This document shows positions 9,473 to 18,572 of a stretch of 64,000 bases of DNA, one piece after another. The notes beneath the pieces were generated by a model. That model saw only the letters and a list, made by a program, of their open reading frames with translations, searched no databases and was not told the origin of the DNA. Origin of the DNA: Shewanella yunxiaonensis (GTDB taxonomy: Bacteria; Pseudomonadota; Gammaproteobacteria; Enterobacterales; Shewanellaceae); the NCBI RefSeq assembly GCF_018223345.1, contig NZ_CP073587.1, positions 2,912,001-2,976,000 on the forward strand, in the 5' to 3' direction. The number at the start of each line of letters is the position of its first letter. Positions within the stretch are counted from its first letter, which is position 1. The translations under genes were made by a program, and so were the position numbers.

Positions 9473-10423
9473 TTATTTAGCACGAAACTTTGCTCGTATC
9501 CGGCTTAGCAAGGTTATCACGATCAACCCTATGGCCCCCGCGATCAGGCCATAGATAATCTGTAGCAACAATGGCAACAGATGCGATAATAGACTGCCGA
9601 CGTTGGCAATTTCAGCAGCGGCTTCTGCCAGGTGATGTTCCAATGCCGCCAATGGCGCAATGCCGTGAGCCAGGATGCCGCCCCCCACCAAAAACATTGC
9701 AATGGTGCCAATAACCGTCAACAACTTCATCAGCTTTGGTGCGGCACTCACCAAAGTCACCCCCACACGCCGTAACAGCGACCTAAAGGCTGAATGCCCT
9801 TTGCGACGACTGAGATAAAGCCCTACATCATCTAACTTAACAATGGCAGCGACGACCCCATACACTCCCGCCGTCATCACGACCGCAATAACTACCAGCG
9901 TCGCCAGTTGGGTAAAAAACACTTTATCGGCCACGATGCCCAGTGTCAGTACGATGATCTCCGCAGACAGCACAAAATCAGTACGGATTGCCCCTTTCAC
10001 TTTTCGCGCTTCCCATGCCTGCAGATCTTTAATCTGTTCCAGCGCTTTGGCTGCCTTGGCTTCTTCGTCCGCACCGCTTTCAGCCGGATGTGTCAGCTTA
10101 TGCCAGACCTTTTCAAAGCCCTCAAAGCTTAGAAACAAGCCCCCTAGCATCAACAATGGCAAAATTAACCAAGGCACTACGGCACTGATAAGCAGTGCTG
10201 CGGGAACCAGAATAGCCTTATTACGCAACGACCCTTTAGCGACAGCCCACACCACGGGTAATTCGCGATCAGCACTAAATCCGGTCACCTGTTGTGCGTT
10301 GAGCGCTAAATCATCACTCAGCATCCCAGCGGTTTTCTTGGCAGCAACTTTACTCATCACCGCCACGTCGTCAAGAATAGTGGCAATATCATCCAGCAGT
10401 GTCAGTAGTGTTGCACCAGCCAT
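9473..10423 (-). CDS. DUF808 (YedI family) inner-membrane protein
   Basis: 316 aa, with the DUF808 N-terminus MAGATLLTLLDDIATILDD and the DDLALNAQQVTGF segment. It has several hydrophobic spans: about 80-100, 160-210 (two), 230-255 and 285-308. The family includes E. coli YedI; its function is not established. The ATG at 10421-10423 is used. It is a single-gene unit convergent with sodC and divergent from rpiA. Confidence 0.88.
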   Translation of the reverse strand: MAGATLLTLLDDIATILDDVAVMSKVAAKKTAGMLSDDLALNAQQVTGFSADRELPVVWAVAKGSLRNKAILVPAALLISAVVPWLILPLLMLGGLFLSFEGFEKVWHKLTHPAESGADEEAKAAKALEQIKDLQAWEARKVKGAIRTDFVLSAEIIVLTLGIVADKVFFTQLATLVVIAVVMTAGVYGVVAAIVKLDDVGLYLSRRKGHSAFRSLLRRVGVTLVSAAPKLMKLLTVIGTIAMFLVGGGILAHGIAPLAALEHHLAEAAAEIANVGSLLSHLLPLLLQIIYGLIAGAIGLIVITLLSRIRAKFRAK

Positions 10424-10548
10424 GTCAGCTCCCTGTTGGCGTTGTTTTTTATCAAAATAATCAGCTCATGTTACCCAAGGGCGGTTTGCAAATCAGTAAA
10501 AATCAGTATTAACGCGCAAAAGCTTCCGCAAAGCCGCGACAGACAGTT

Positions 10549-10554
10549 TATAAT
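10549..10554 (+). promoter_or_regulatory. -10 element of the rpiA promoter
   Basis: A consensus TATAAT lies 38 bp upstream of the rpiA ATG. The -35 region is weak (TTCCGC about 19 bp further up). Confidence 0.45.
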
Positions 10555-10592
10555 GGCGTCAGCAACATTCCCCTTTCAAATGGACTTTACAC

Positions 10593-11249
10593 ATGACCCA
10601 AGATGAACTTAAAAAAGCGGTCGGCTGGGCTGCGCTCAAATATGTCGAACCCGACAGCATTGTCGGTGTGGGCACCGGTTCTACCGTTAACCACTTTATC
10701 GATGCTCTGGCGACCATGAAAGCTGATATTGAAGGTGCGGTCTCCAGCTCTGAAGCTTCTGCTGCACGTCTGAAAGCGGCTGGTATCCCCGTGTTTGATC
10801 TGAATTCTGTCGATTCACTATCGGTTTATGTCGATGGTGCCGATGAGATCAACGGTCACAACGAAATGATCAAAGGCGGTGGCGCCGCATTGACCCGCGA
10901 AAAAATCGTTGCAGCAGTAGCGAAGAAGTTCGTGTGTATTGTCGATGAAAGCAAGCAGGTAGATATTCTAGGCGCGTTCCCATTACCGGTAGAAGTGATC
11001 CCGATGGCACGTTCCTATGTGGCGCGTGAACTGGTAAAACTGGGGGGAGATCCGGTATATCGCGAAGGGGTGATCACCGATAACGGTAATGTCATTCTGG
11101 ATGTGTATAACCTGAAGATCCTTGATCCGAAGACACTGGAAAAGCAGATCAATAATATTGTCGGAGTGGTCACTGTCGGTCTGTTTGCCGCCCGGGGCGC
11201 AGACACGGTACTGGTAGGCACACAAAGTGGTGTTGTGACTAAAAACTAA
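10593..11249 (+). CDS. rpiA: Ribose-5-phosphate isomerase A
   Basis: Interconverts ribose-5-phosphate and ribulose-5-phosphate in the pentose phosphate pathway. It is 218 aa, the family length. Motifs in order: [15 protein letters not shown] (phosphate loop), [22 protein letters not shown] and [14 protein letters not shown], with the catalytic Asp/Glu/Lys set inside them. It is monocistronic with its own terminator at 11276-11303. In E. coli rpiA is next to serA; here serA is 30 kb away (41627). Confidence 0.97.
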   Translation: MTQDELKKAVGWAALKYVEPDSIVGVGTGSTVNHFIDALATMKADIEGAVSSSEASAARLKAAGIPVFDLNSVDSLSVYVDGADEINGHNEMIKGGGAALTREKIVAAVAKKFVCIVDESKQVDILGAFPLPVEVIPMARSYVARELVKLGGDPVYREGVITDNGNVILDVYNLKILDPKTLEKQINNIVGVVTVGLFAARGADTVLVGTQSGVVTKN

Positions 11250-11275
11250 CCCACTACACTTTCGCACCGCATAGC

Positions 11276-11303
11276 AAAACAGCCACAATTTGTGGCTGTT
11301 TTT
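11276..11303 (+). terminator. rpiA terminator
   Basis: A 12-bp stem AAAACAGCCACA / TGTGGCTGTTTT around a 3-nt loop, followed by further T. Confidence 0.85.
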
Positions 11304-11334
11304 GTTGCAACACGACTCTGATAGTGGCGGCTGA

Positions 11335-11646
11335 TTAGCGATAAAACACGGCCAGCCAGACAGTTAACTGTTCAGGCTCAGTCCAGCTAACGCGGTGACG
11401 ACAATGCGCAGGAATATCCAGACTGTCACCACGGTTGAGAACCACTTCAGTGCCATCTTGATACTGAATGCGTCCAGCCCCTTGCAGCACCAGCACCCAT
11501 TCATGTTCATCCTGATCGTACCACTGTCCTGTTGGCGTCACTTGCCCCTGTGACAAAATGCGCTCAATCCGTAAATTTGGACGCTGTAATATTGCATCAA
11601 ACTGTTCGTTCAGCAGTTGCCCAGGGAGCCCGGCAAACAGGTTCAC
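11335..11646 (-). CDS. Small cupin-domain protein
   Basis: 103 aa, one cupin barrel. Conserved elements: WYDQDEHEWVLVLQGAGRI (cupin motif 1, metal-binding E/H candidates) and GDSLDIPAHCRHRV (motif 2, with H). The substrate is unknown; such proteins are often sugar- or metal-binding or small dioxygenases. It starts with GTG at 11644-11646, which overlaps the upstream lipoprotein stop as GTGA, so the two genes are translationally coupled. Confidence 0.8.
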   Translation of the reverse strand: MNLFAGLPGQLLNEQFDAILQRPNLRIERILSQGQVTPTGQWYDQDEHEWVLVLQGAGRIQYQDGTEVVLNRGDSLDIPAHCRHRVSWTEPEQLTVWLAVFYR

Positions 11647-12188
11647 CGCAGCATCTCGGAACTACCAGAGGCCAGATCTGACTTGCTGATATCCATCACC
11701 CGATTATCAATCATCGTGATATAGCCGTTATCCGGATCCAGCATTAACTTCACGCTATATTTAAAAGGCCGCGGCTGAGTGTGTTCATCAAATACAACGT
11801 CCACATCGCAGTTATATTTGCTGCCTTTAAGCAATTCCTGCTGTAATTTGGCGAAACTTTGCTGGGCCTGAGGAGACAGCTCATATTGATAACGGGCACG
11901 TACCTCAGTCGTAAAAATCCAGCTTTTACGGATCGGCAGGATCTCTTTAGAGACCAGCTTCAACGGAAACTCCAGATGTTGTACCCCTTCAGCAGCTCGT
12001 ACCTGAGCTTTTAATGTGATGTCCTTTAATTTTACGAAATCATCTACCACCAAACGGGCCCGGATCTGACTGGGATCCAGCGCGGCAAAATCCTGTTCAT
12101 CAAAAGTGGCAAAATGGGTCAGGGTTGAAAAAGGAACGGCGGAACAGCCGGACAATAACAGCACAAACATCACAAGCAAATACTTCAT
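11643..12188 (-). CDS. Hypothetical lipoprotein
   Basis: 181 aa from the ATG at 12186-12188, chosen because GAGGAG lies about 10 bp upstream and it yields a clean lipoprotein signal (MKYLLVMFVLLLSGC, lipobox LLSGC). The frame is open 21 codons further up without a better start. The mature part is mixed beta strand with no domain I recognise. It overlaps the cupin gene by 4 bp, so the two form a small operon. Mature residues after Cys (SAVPF) suggest outer-membrane sorting, since no Asp stands at +2. Confidence 0.75.
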   Translation of the reverse strand: MKYLLVMFVLLLSGCSAVPFSTLTHFATFDEQDFAALDPSQIRARLVVDDFVKLKDITLKAQVRAAEGVQHLEFPLKLVSKEILPIRKSWIFTTEVRARYQYELSPQAQQSFAKLQQELLKGSKYNCDVDVVFDEHTQPRPFKYSVKLMLDPDNGYITMIDNRVMDISKSDLASGSSEMLR

Positions 12189-12394
12189 TAACTTTAATCT
12201 CCTCGCAACGATCCGTCTTGGGATCGCACGGTCAACTCGCCCCTGAGACAATACACAGGATCTTGCGTGCGTTGTAAAGACGTAAACAAATTATTTACAT
12301 GTTTTCTGTACTGTGAGGAATTATTGCTGAATTTTGTGGTCTCAGTCCGATTAACACGGTTAAAAAAGCGTCTTTATTGATCCGGATTAAATTT

Positions 12395-14119
12395 TTACAG
12401 CGGTTCCAACTGTTCGACTAACAACTGCAGCGAGATATTGCCCCGAAACTCATTGACATCGAGCTTATAAAGCAAGTGCACATGTTGAATTGTGGCATCA
12501 GGCCAGACGTTCAAATCGACGTTAAATGCAATTGCATCAGCCATCACCGAACCACACTCAGACTCCAACACCAGCTTGAGGTGTTTTTCGCCCACTAAGC
12601 GTTGCTGCAGAATCCGAAAATTACCGTCAAAAGTAGGTTCCGGAAATGCCTGTCCCCAAGGTCCGGCATCGCGCAGTAGCTGGGCAGTATCGAGCGTGAA
12701 ATACTCAGTTGGTAATTCACCATCCGACCACAATTGCCCTTGCAGATCTTCCGCTGCCAGCAGTTCATGGACGGTAGCATCAAACGCATTGGCAAAATCA
12801 CTGAACGCATGCTTGGGCAGCGTCATCCCCGCCGCCATCGCGTGACCACCAAATTTGATGATCATGCCTGGATGACGACTATTGATCAGTTCAAGCAAGT
12901 CACGCATATGCAGGCCGTTGATCGATCTCGCCGACCCCTTTATTTCGCTGTCTGAGGCTTCAGCAAACGCGATAACCGGCCGGTGATATCGGTCCTTGAT
13001 GCGCGAGGCCAGAATGCCGATAACCCCTTGATGCCAATCCGGTTGATAAAGCGCAATCCCCCAGGGCAACTGCTGTTCCGCGAAATCCAGCGTACGTATA
13101 TATTGCAGTGCTTCTTGTTGCATGCCGGCTTCCAGCTCGCGGCGTTCGGCGTTAAGACCATCCAGTTCAGCAGCCATCCGTCGTGCCTGATACAAGTCGT
13201 CACACAATAGCGTTTCTACACCGAGCGCCATGTCATCGAGGCGTCCGGCGGCGTTCAGTCTGGGGCCAACAGCAAAACCAAAATCTGCCGCCACTAATCG
13301 TTGTGGCTCGCGCCGAGCCACTTCCAGTAAGGCAGTGATCCCGGGACGACACTGCCCCGCGCGCACGCGTTTTATACCCGCTTCAACCATAATGCGATTA
13401 TTGGTATCCAGAGCCACCACATCGGCAACAGTCCCCAGAGCGACCAGATCCAACAGTTGTCCAAGATTTGGAATTGCTAGACCGTTTGCGGCGAAATAGT
13501 CGCGGCCGCGAAGTTCTGCCCGCAGCGCCGTCATCAGATAGAAGGCCACCCCAACGCCCGCAATCGATTTGGAGGCGAACGTGCAACCGGGTTGATTAGG
13601 GTTAACGATGGCATCGGCATCGGGTAATTGCCGCCCAGGCAGATGATGGTCGGTGATAATCACGGTCATACCGGCTGCTTTTGCCGCGGCTACGCCGTCA
13701 ATGGATGAAATACCGTTATCCACCGTCACTAGCACTTGTGCGTGCTGACGCGCAGCGACTGCAACGATCTCGGGGCTCAAGCCATAACCATAATCAAAAC
13801 GATTGGGGATCAGAAAACTGCACCGCTGAGCGCCCATCATACGTAACGCTAATAAACAGACACTGGTAGACGTCGCACCGTCAGCATCGAAATCGCCCAC
13901 AATCACGACATGTTGCTGTTGTATTATGGCCCCCGCTAACAGCGTTGCCGCCTGCGACAACCCCAGCATGGTTTCGGGGCGTAACATGCGGGTCAGCGTC
14001 AACTCACAATCGTCAGCCGCCAGCCCGCGACTGGCGTAAATCTGCTTGAGTAATGGAGGTAAATGGGCGGGTAAATGGCTGTCATCCACCCTCGGACGAC
14101 GTACAATTTTCTGATTCAC
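12395..14119 (-). CDS. recJ: Single-stranded-DNA-specific exonuclease RecJ
   Basis: 5'-3' ssDNA exonuclease of the DHH phosphoesterase family, used in recombination and mismatch repair. It is 574 aa, like E. coli RecJ (577). Metal ligands are in GDFDADGATS (D76-D80), VTVDNG (D134) and the DHH triplet (residues 157-159). The DHHA1 region carries GGHAMAAGMT near residue 425. It starts with GTG at 14117-14119. Order xerD-dsbC-recJ as in E. coli, but a terminator-like hairpin (14160-14188) separates dsbC from recJ. No clear terminator was seen after it. Confidence 0.95.
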   Translation of the reverse strand: MNQKIVRRPRVDDSHLPAHLPPLLKQIYASRGLAADDCELTLTRMLRPETMLGLSQAATLLAGAIIQQQHVVIVGDFDADGATSTSVCLLALRMMGAQRCSFLIPNRFDYGYGLSPEIVAVAARQHAQVLVTVDNGISSIDGVAAAKAAGMTVIITDHHLPGRQLPDADAIVNPNQPGCTFASKSIAGVGVAFYLMTALRAELRGRDYFAANGLAIPNLGQLLDLVALGTVADVVALDTNNRIMVEAGIKRVRAGQCRPGITALLEVARREPQRLVAADFGFAVGPRLNAAGRLDDMALGVETLLCDDLYQARRMAAELDGLNAERRELEAGMQQEALQYIRTLDFAEQQLPWGIALYQPDWHQGVIGILASRIKDRYHRPVIAFAEASDSEIKGSARSINGLHMRDLLELINSRHPGMIIKFGGHAMAAGMTLPKHAFSDFANAFDATVHELLAAEDLQGQLWSDGELPTEYFTLDTAQLLRDAGPWGQAFPEPTFDGNFRILQQRLVGEKHLKLVLESECGSVMADAIAFNVDLNVWPDATIQHVHLLYKLDVNEFRGNISLQLLVEQLEPL

Positions 14120-14159
14120 TGCGACTTCGCTGTCTTAAAAATGCTGCTGGCACGATAAC

Positions 14160-14188
14160 AAAAAGGCGAGCATTTGGCTCGCCTTTTT
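14160..14188 (-). terminator. Terminator/attenuator between dsbC and recJ
   Basis: A perfect 12-bp inverted repeat AAAAAGGCGAGC / GCTCGCCTTTTT with a 5-nt loop lies between the dsbC stop and the recJ start. It should end or reduce dsbC transcripts before recJ. Confidence 0.8.
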
Positions 14189-14207
14189 GAGGGTATTCGC
14201 ACGGTTG

Positions 14208-14924
14208 TTAGTGCATCTCGATACTTTGCAACAACTGCTTTGGCGGCAGGTAACCCGGCACCATAGTACCATCACTGAGGATCATGGATGGGGTGCCATT
14301 CACGCCCATCTGCTCGCCCAGTTGATACTGGCTAGCGATATCGGCATCGCATTTGGCAAGCAGCACCTTTTTGCCAACTTCGGCATCATTCATCGCTTGT
14401 TTCGGATCTTTAGAACACCATACCGATTCCATCTCATCAGCAACTGCGGAAGGTACGCCCTGACGTGGATAAGCCAGATAGCGGATGGTAATGCCTAAGT
14501 CGTTATACTGCTCCATTTGGCTATGCAGCTTACGGCAATAACCACAAGTGACATCAGTAAATACGGTTACCACATGCTTTTCATTCTTGGCTTTGTAAAC
14601 CAGCATCTTGCTCTCAAACGGCTTCAACATCTCCAACCGTGGGCCAGCCATTGCCGCTTCGGTGAGATCTTCCATGTCGTTGTTCACATCGTAGATATTG
14701 CCATGAAACAATTTGCTGCCATCTTCGGTTACGTACAGTACGCCGTGACTGGTAATGGCCTGTAGCAGACCAGGAATGGGTGCCGCTGAAAGTGACTGGA
14801 TCTTGATCCCCAGCACTTTAGTTAATCGTTGTTTTAATTGCGCGTTCTGATCAGAGGAAGCGGCATGCACTAAGGGCGTAACGGCTAACGCCAAACACAG
14901 TGTAAGAGTACGGGTTAACTTCAT
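14208..14924 (-). CDS. dsbC: Thiol:disulfide interchange protein DsbC
   Basis: Periplasmic disulfide isomerase, kept reduced by DsbD. It is 238 aa with a Sec signal peptide (residues 1-21, ending VHA-AS). It has an N-terminal dimerisation domain and a C-terminal thioredoxin fold with active site TCGYC (C127, C130). Two more cysteines (near 169 and 187) match the structural disulfide of E. coli DsbC. The cis-Pro loop GVNGTPSMIL is present. It lies between xerD and recJ as in E. coli. Confidence 0.95.
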   Translation of the reverse strand: MKLTRTLTLCLALAVTPLVHAASSDQNAQLKQRLTKVLGIKIQSLSAAPIPGLLQAITSHGVLYVTEDGSKLFHGNIYDVNNDMEDLTEAAMAGPRLEMLKPFESKMLVYKAKNEKHVVTVFTDVTCGYCRKLHSQMEQYNDLGITIRYLAYPRQGVPSAVADEMESVWCSKDPKQAMNDAEVGKKVLLAKCDADIASQYQLGEQMGVNGTPSMILSDGTMVPGYLPPKQLLQSIEMH

Positions 14925-15021
14925 GGAAATTCCTTGGTTAGGGTCTGCATAACAGCTGATATCAATTCAGACCTGTTCAGAAGTTGAAAGTTACAGCCAA
15001 GTGCCTAAGAAAGCAAATCCA

Positions 15022-15930
15022 TTACCCCCGTGGGTGATGCGCAGCATGCAAGGCTTGCAAACGGGCATTGGCTACATGGGTATAAATCTGCGTGGTTGAT
15101 AGAGAGCTATGCCCTAACAGCAGTTGAACCACCCTTAAATCAGCGCCATGATTGAGTAAATGTGTTGCAAATGCGTGGCGCAGCGTATGAGGAGACAAGG
15201 CTTTGCTGATCCCTGCACGCTGTGCATACAATTTAATGCGATACCAGAAGGTTTGACGAGTCATCATGCGCCCCCGACTTGACGGAAACACCACATCACT
15301 TTGCCCGTACTCCAGCAGCGCTGGCCGATTTTCACGTAAATAACGCTCCACCTCAGTGATCGCCAGCTCGCCCATTGGTACTAAGCGCTCCTTACCGCCT
15401 TTACCGGTGATCCGCACCAGTCCCTGACGTAAACTCACCTGCTCCAGAGTCAGGCCCACCAGTTCACTCACCCGTAATCCGGTGGCATACAGCAACTCCA
15501 GCATCGCCTTATCTCGCCCTTCTACGGTATCGGCAGCGTCAGGCTCAGCCAGCAGCGCATCGACATCGGCTTCACTCAGTGTATCCGGTAATTTTCGCGG
15601 TAATTTGGGGGAAGCGATCAACGCCAGCGGATCTTCACTGATCAATTGACGCGTCAGCAGAAAGCCATAAAAACGTCTGAGACTACTGAGTAGGCGGGCA
15701 CTGGAAGTACTGGCGACCCCCTGGTCGAAACGCAAGCCAAGGTAATCTTGAATGGCCTCGCGCCCAACATATGGCAAGGACAGCTGCCGTAGTTGCAGAT
15801 ACTGATCAAAGTGCTGCAGATCGCTGCGATAAGCGCTAAGGGTATTATCACTGAGTCCCTTCACGGACCATAAATCATCCAGAAAAGCTTCAATCAGCGG
15901 TTCTGGACGATAGCATTGCGCAAGCGCCAT
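15022..15930 (-). CDS. xerD: Site-specific tyrosine recombinase XerD
   Basis: Works with XerC at dif, activated by FtsK, to resolve chromosome dimers. It is 302 aa, the standard size. Catalytic residues: R153 (ATGLRVSEL), K177 (GKGGKERL), H248 and R251 (HTLRHAFATHLL), H274 (GHSSLSTT) and nucleophile Y283 (QIYTHV). It is assigned as XerD, not XerC or an integron integrase, by its neighbours dsbC and recJ. No attachment sites or cassette genes are nearby. Confidence 0.95.
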   Translation of the reverse strand: MALAQCYRPEPLIEAFLDDLWSVKGLSDNTLSAYRSDLQHFDQYLQLRQLSLPYVGREAIQDYLGLRFDQGVASTSSARLLSSLRRFYGFLLTRQLISEDPLALIASPKLPRKLPDTLSEADVDALLAEPDAADTVEGRDKAMLELLYATGLRVSELVGLTLEQVSLRQGLVRITGKGGKERLVPMGELAITEVERYLRENRPALLEYGQSDVVFPSSRGRMMTRQTFWYRIKLYAQRAGISKALSPHTLRHAFATHLLNHGADLRVVQLLLGHSSLSTTQIYTHVANARLQALHAAHHPRG

Positions 15931-15995
15931 GAATTCATAAATCCTCTATGCAGTAACGGCTTACAGCATAACGCCGCTACCGCACAGATGCCATA

Positions 15996-17390
15996 TCAGG
16001 CAGCAATCGGCGCTTTCTTACCGACGAAGAAACAGGCAACCACAACAATCATGGTGGGAACCAGCCATGCCATTCCCTGATCATACAGCGGCATTTTAGA
16101 GAGCACCGGCGAGACATTTTCAACGAAATGGACCAATGCGGTAGTCACCGCGCTTTCAGATTTGACATCGAAAGATGCTAATGAGGCCGCGGCGACTTTC
16201 AAACCATCAAAAATACCGAAGAACAGCGCGACAGTTAATGCGGCGCGATGTGCCAGACGAGGATTACGGAACCAATTATGCACAAAGGTTACCAGTACCA
16301 GTGCAATCGCCACTGGATACACCATCATCAACACTGGAATACTGATGGAGATTAATTGACTCAGTCCGACGTTAGCCACAACCGCACAGACCACACTCAG
16401 CAACACCACCAACATCCGATAGGTCACCCCGGGGATCATCGTGCCGAAAAAATCGGAACAGGCACTGACCAACCCGACCGCAGTGGTCAGGCATGCCAGA
16501 CTCACTACCACAGACAGTGCGATAGTACCAGCATAACCAAATTGATGAGTGACGTAGTTCGTCAGGATCTGCCCACCATTCGCAGTACCTTTTGCCAAAT
16601 CACCCGCGGTAGCCCCCAGAATAAACAGCGAAACGTAGACAAACGCCAATCCTGCGGCGGCAATAAAGGCGGCACGCACCAGATACTTGGTTTGCAATGT
16701 GGTGTCATGAATATCTTTTTGTCGAAGCAGATCAATAATTAACACCCCAAACATCAGCGACGCTAAGGTATCCATAGTGTTATAGCCTTCGACAATACCT
16801 TTACTCAGCGGATGAGCCAGATAATCACCAGTGGCCTCTGGCATTGGATTACCGATAAAACTGACAACCGACAAAGCCAACGCAATCAGTAGCAGAATGA
16901 GGATAGGCGTCAGCACCTTGCCCACACTGTCCATCAATCGCCCCGGGAAAGCGGCCAGCAGCATGACGACGGTGAAAAATCCAGCGGTGAAATAGAGTTG
17001 CGCTTTGTTAAGAACCAGCCCGGCAATAGTGATAGTGCTGTCCACATCCGATAGAAATGGCCGTGCGCCAATTTCAAATGCCACCAGACTGGTGCGCGGG
17101 GCAGCGAATGCGGGGCCGATAATGATATATATTGCTGAGGCAAATATCGTAGCCGCAGTAGCGGGCAACATATGCATCACCTGCCCTTTCGCCTTCGCAA
17201 CGGCAATCAGTCCTGCAAGTGGTAAGCCAACTGCCGTGATCAAAAATCCCAGCATGGCGGTGTAACTATGATCCCCCGCCTGATAGCCAGCGAATGGTGG
17301 GAAAATCAGGTTACCTGCCCCTAAAAAGAAAGCAAAGGTCATAAAACCTAAGCCCAGGGTATCACCGACGGTCAATTGTTTATCTTGCAC
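15996..17390 (-). CDS. brnQ: Branched-chain amino acid:cation symporter BrnQ
   Basis: LIVCS-family inner-membrane carrier for Leu/Ile/Val coupled to Na+ or H+. It is 464 aa with about 12 hydrophobic spans. The N-terminal signature GLGFMTFAFFLGAGNLIFPP is diagnostic. It starts with GTG at 17388-17390. It is probably a single-gene unit, with 65 bp between its stop and xerD. Substrate choice is known only at family level. Confidence 0.92.
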   Translation of the reverse strand: MQDKQLTVGDTLGLGFMTFAFFLGAGNLIFPPFAGYQAGDHSYTAMLGFLITAVGLPLAGLIAVAKAKGQVMHMLPATAATIFASAIYIIIGPAFAAPRTSLVAFEIGARPFLSDVDSTITIAGLVLNKAQLYFTAGFFTVVMLLAAFPGRLMDSVGKVLTPILILLLIALALSVVSFIGNPMPEATGDYLAHPLSKGIVEGYNTMDTLASLMFGVLIIDLLRQKDIHDTTLQTKYLVRAAFIAAAGLAFVYVSLFILGATAGDLAKGTANGGQILTNYVTHQFGYAGTIALSVVVSLACLTTAVGLVSACSDFFGTMIPGVTYRMLVVLLSVVCAVVANVGLSQLISISIPVLMMVYPVAIALVLVTFVHNWFRNPRLAHRAALTVALFFGIFDGLKVAAASLASFDVKSESAVTTALVHFVENVSPVLSKMPLYDQGMAWLVPTMIVVVACFFVGKKAPIAA

Positions 17391-17786
17391 AATCTGCCTC
17401 TGTACTTATTATATTTTTATTTAACTTTATGATTATAAAGGGTATTACATCAGTTACAGCGAGTATCCATCATGGGTTCAGAAAAATTGTGCAGTATCTG
17501 TGCTTGTAGTCATCATCATCTAAAAAGCGACAGCAAATGCCTGATTTCTTCTGTATCTGATGCTGCATTTTTTACCTATAGGTGTTTTCGGCTTCCACTA
17601 TTACCAAAGCCGACCGATAGGGGCAATAGCAAGCATAGAAAAATCCTCTCAGCAGCTTTACTATTTTTACTCGGTAGTCGCAGCACTTTTCGCTAAAAGC
17701 GGCCGTTATCTTAGTGAACGCAGGACAAAATTATTCCGCCCACTTACAATGGGGTGCTGCTATTTTTGTGTTTCAGGATATTAATC
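17391..17786. other. Intergenic region between brnQ and trmN6
   Basis: 396 bp between divergent genes; it must hold the brnQ promoter (AT-rich stretch 17400-17450) and the trmN6 promoter. Two overlapping 74-codon open frames at 17472-17784 show no recognisable protein features, so I do not call them genes. No hairpin with a T-tract, repeat or RNA motif was recognised. Confidence 0.5.
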
Positions 17787-18491
17787 GTGGGTTTTAGCTT
17801 CAAACAATTCCAAGTCGATGACAACGGCTGCGGCATGCCGGTCAGCACGGATGGGGTATTGCTAGGTGCCTGGGCACCATTACAAGCGGCGAGAAATATA
17901 CTGGATATCGGTGCCGGCAGTGGCTTGTTGAGCCTGATGGCAGCACAGCGCAGTGATGCGGTTATTGATGCGGTAGAACTCGATGCTCAGGCGGCCACTA
18001 TTTGTCAGGGTAATTTTAGTGCCAGCCGTTGGTGTGATCGCCTGCATCTGTATCAAAGCAGTATTCAACAATTTAACGGTATTGACGGCGGCTACGACCA
18101 CATTCTGTGTAATCCCCCCTATTTTGAACATGGCCCGAAATCCTCTTCGGTGAGCCGCGCCGCCGCTCGACACACACAGCATCTGAATTTCACCGAACTG
18201 GCTCAAGCGATCGCCAGGTTGTTACAACCTGAAGGGGTCGCCAGTCTGATCCTGCCTGTCGCAAGCATCGAATCCCTGAGGCAACAATTACAATCGCAAG
18301 GGTTATTGTGCTTACAACAAACGTTAGTGAGTGCTCGTCCCGACAAAAGCCCCAACCGTTGCTTATTGCTCATTGGCTGGCACACAGTCGCCAACCTACC
18401 GTTGTCTGGCCCACTATGGATCCGAGAGGCGGATGGCCAATATTCTGCAAAGATGCGCCAACTTACCCAGGATTTTTATCTTAAACTCTAA
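17787..18491 (+). CDS. trmN6: tRNA(Val) adenine-37 N6-methyltransferase
   Basis: Class I SAM-dependent methyltransferase (YfiC type) making m6A37 in tRNA-Val. It is 234 aa from a GTG at 17787, chosen because AGGA lies 8 bp upstream and the E. coli homolog aligns from FKQF. SAM motif I is ILDIGAGSGLLSLMAAQR near residue 45; catalytic motif IV is NPPYF near residue 110. trmN6 and srmB are also neighbours in E. coli, which supports both calls. Confidence 0.92.
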   Translation: MGFSFKQFQVDDNGCGMPVSTDGVLLGAWAPLQAARNILDIGAGSGLLSLMAAQRSDAVIDAVELDAQAATICQGNFSASRWCDRLHLYQSSIQQFNGIDGGYDHILCNPPYFEHGPKSSSVSRAAARHTQHLNFTELAQAIARLLQPEGVASLILPVASIESLRQQLQSQGLLCLQQTLVSARPDKSPNRCLLLIGWHTVANLPLSGPLWIREADGQYSAKMRQLTQDFYLKL

Positions 18492-18572
18492 TGCTTAAAC
18501 TTATCTCGCGATGCTATAAAGATCGCTGCTGAGCAGGTATACTGCCGCGCGATAATGACTGAGAGCCCCTGC

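Noticed and set aside
15022-15930. Integron or phage integrase
   Set aside because: The tyrosine recombinase is 302 aa, beside dsbC and recJ, and no att sites or cassettes are nearby; it is XerD.
17472-17784. Two overlapping 74-codon open frames between brnQ and trmN6
   Set aside because: No ribosome site, no family features and overlap with each other; treated as intergenic.
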